DNA from: Mycoplasma sp. CAG:776
GTDB lineage: Bacteria > Bacillota_I > Bacilli_A > RF39 > UBA660
Reading direction: 5' to 3'
NCBI GenBank assembly: GCA_000438195.1
Contig: FR903054.1
Span: forward strand, 1 to 5,878
DNA length: 5,878 nucleotides
Shown: in pieces, positions 5,564-5,878 of the stretch
Position numbering within the stretch: the stretch's first letter is position 1
How the letters are laid out: the number at the start of each line of letters is the position of its first letter
The notes under the pieces: generated by a model
Told to the model about the DNA's origin: nothing
What the model saw: the letters and a program-made list of their open reading frames with translations, nothing else
Database searches by the model: none
Program-made: the position numbers and the translations under genes

Positions 5564-5878
5564 ATGTGGAAATATATGGATAAAGAACATACTAAGGAAT
5601 TTATTTTATCTTTAAATTTGGTTCAGGGAAATATTAGTGATAGTAAAAAGCTTAATCTTTTGTATGCTATCAGTAATCATTCTGAAAAATATTATCATAA
5701 AAAGGTTATTTTAAAGCGAAATGGTGGTAAAAGAATGTTGTTTATTCCTAATAGAACTTTAAAAATGATTCAAAAGAATGTTTTAAATTATGTTTTAAAA
5801 GGATTATCAGTTAGTAAGTATGCTACAGCTTACGTAAAGGGGAAAAGTTTAAAAGATAATGTTTCTGTTCATGTAGGG
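5564..5878 (+). CDS. Retron-type reverse transcriptase, N-terminal part (cut by window end)
   Basis: This is an RNA-directed DNA polymerase that would copy part of the upstream RNA into single-stranded DNA. Only the first 105 codons are present, and the frame is open at the right edge. After an N-terminal helical region (about 1-45), RT block 1 appears as VILKRNGGKRMLFIPN (48-63) followed by LKMIQKNVLNYVL (66-78), the usual 'I-K-GG-R-I--P---LK-IQ--IL' pattern. Block 2 is VSKYATAYVKGKSLKDN (83-99), followed by NVSVHVG (99-105). NVSVH (99-103) matches the retron NAxxH signature with Ala replaced by Val. The YxDD catalytic box lies beyond the window, so activity cannot be judged. Structured RNA directly upstream favours a retron RT over a group II intron or diversity-generating element RT. 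An effector gene or fused domain would be expected downstream, since upstream lies the terminator of another operon. Confidence 0.88.
   Translation, partial: MWKYMDKEHTKEFILSLNLVQGNISDSKKLNLLYAISNHSEKYYHKKVILKRNGGKRMLFIPNRTLKMIQKNVLNYVLKGLSVSKYATAYVKGKSLKDNVSVHVG

Noticed and set aside
5564..5878. Diversity-generating retroelement: RT in the same window as a lectin-like protein (1-1062)
   Set aside because: The RT motifs look retron-like, not DGR-like. No template repeat resembling the 3' part of the first gene is seen near the RT, and the two are 4.5 kb apart across a housekeeping operon.

Overview
The window looks like a chromosomal segment of a low-GC Bacillota, probably an uncultured gut lineage of Bacilli. 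The composition is very AT-rich. ParA and ParB resemble the Soj/Spo0J (ParABS) type. The order parA-parB-mscS-DUF951 is familiar from the origin region of Bacilli. No in-frame TGA is seen, stops are TAA or TAG, and Trp is TGG, so the standard code fits.

Layout, all on the + strand. Bases 1-1062 hold the 3' part of a large, probably extracellular protein of unknown function. It is cut by the left edge, and its last codons run through a terminator-like hairpin and T-tract. An extended -10 promoter at 1051-1079 then starts a compact five-gene operon: parA (1121-1906), parB (1893-2786, GTG start), a small-conductance mechanosensitive channel (2788-3603), a 68-residue DUF951 protein (3587-3793) and an AbgT-family transporter (3774-5321). 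Consecutive genes overlap by 14-20 nt or lie 1 nt apart, and a clear intrinsic terminator at 5320-5347 closes the operon. The AbgT gene stands where related Bacilli, as I recall, carry ychF.

The most interesting part is the right end. Directly after the operon terminator, a near-consensus extended -10 promoter (5345-5372) precedes 174 nt of structured, gene-free DNA (5376-5549). Its two ends form an 11-bp long-range duplex, with two small hairpins and then a long branched hairpin between them. This is the a1-msr-msd-a2 layout of a retron non-coding RNA. Fifteen nt further on, with a good ribosome binding site, begins a reverse transcriptase (5564 to the right edge, 105 codons visible). Its N-terminal motifs include an NVSVH variant of the retron NAxxH signature. 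I read this as the start of a retron, a probable anti-phage defence unit, next to the parAB operon. The catalytic YxDD box and any effector gene lie beyond the window.

How the genes work together: ParA and ParB segregate the chromosome. The MscS channel releases osmolytes on hypo-osmotic shock. DUF951 has no assigned role, and AbgT probably moves p-aminobenzoate-type compounds or related drugs. Their co-transcription looks like inherited gene order rather than one pathway. The retron is a separate transcription unit with its own promoter.
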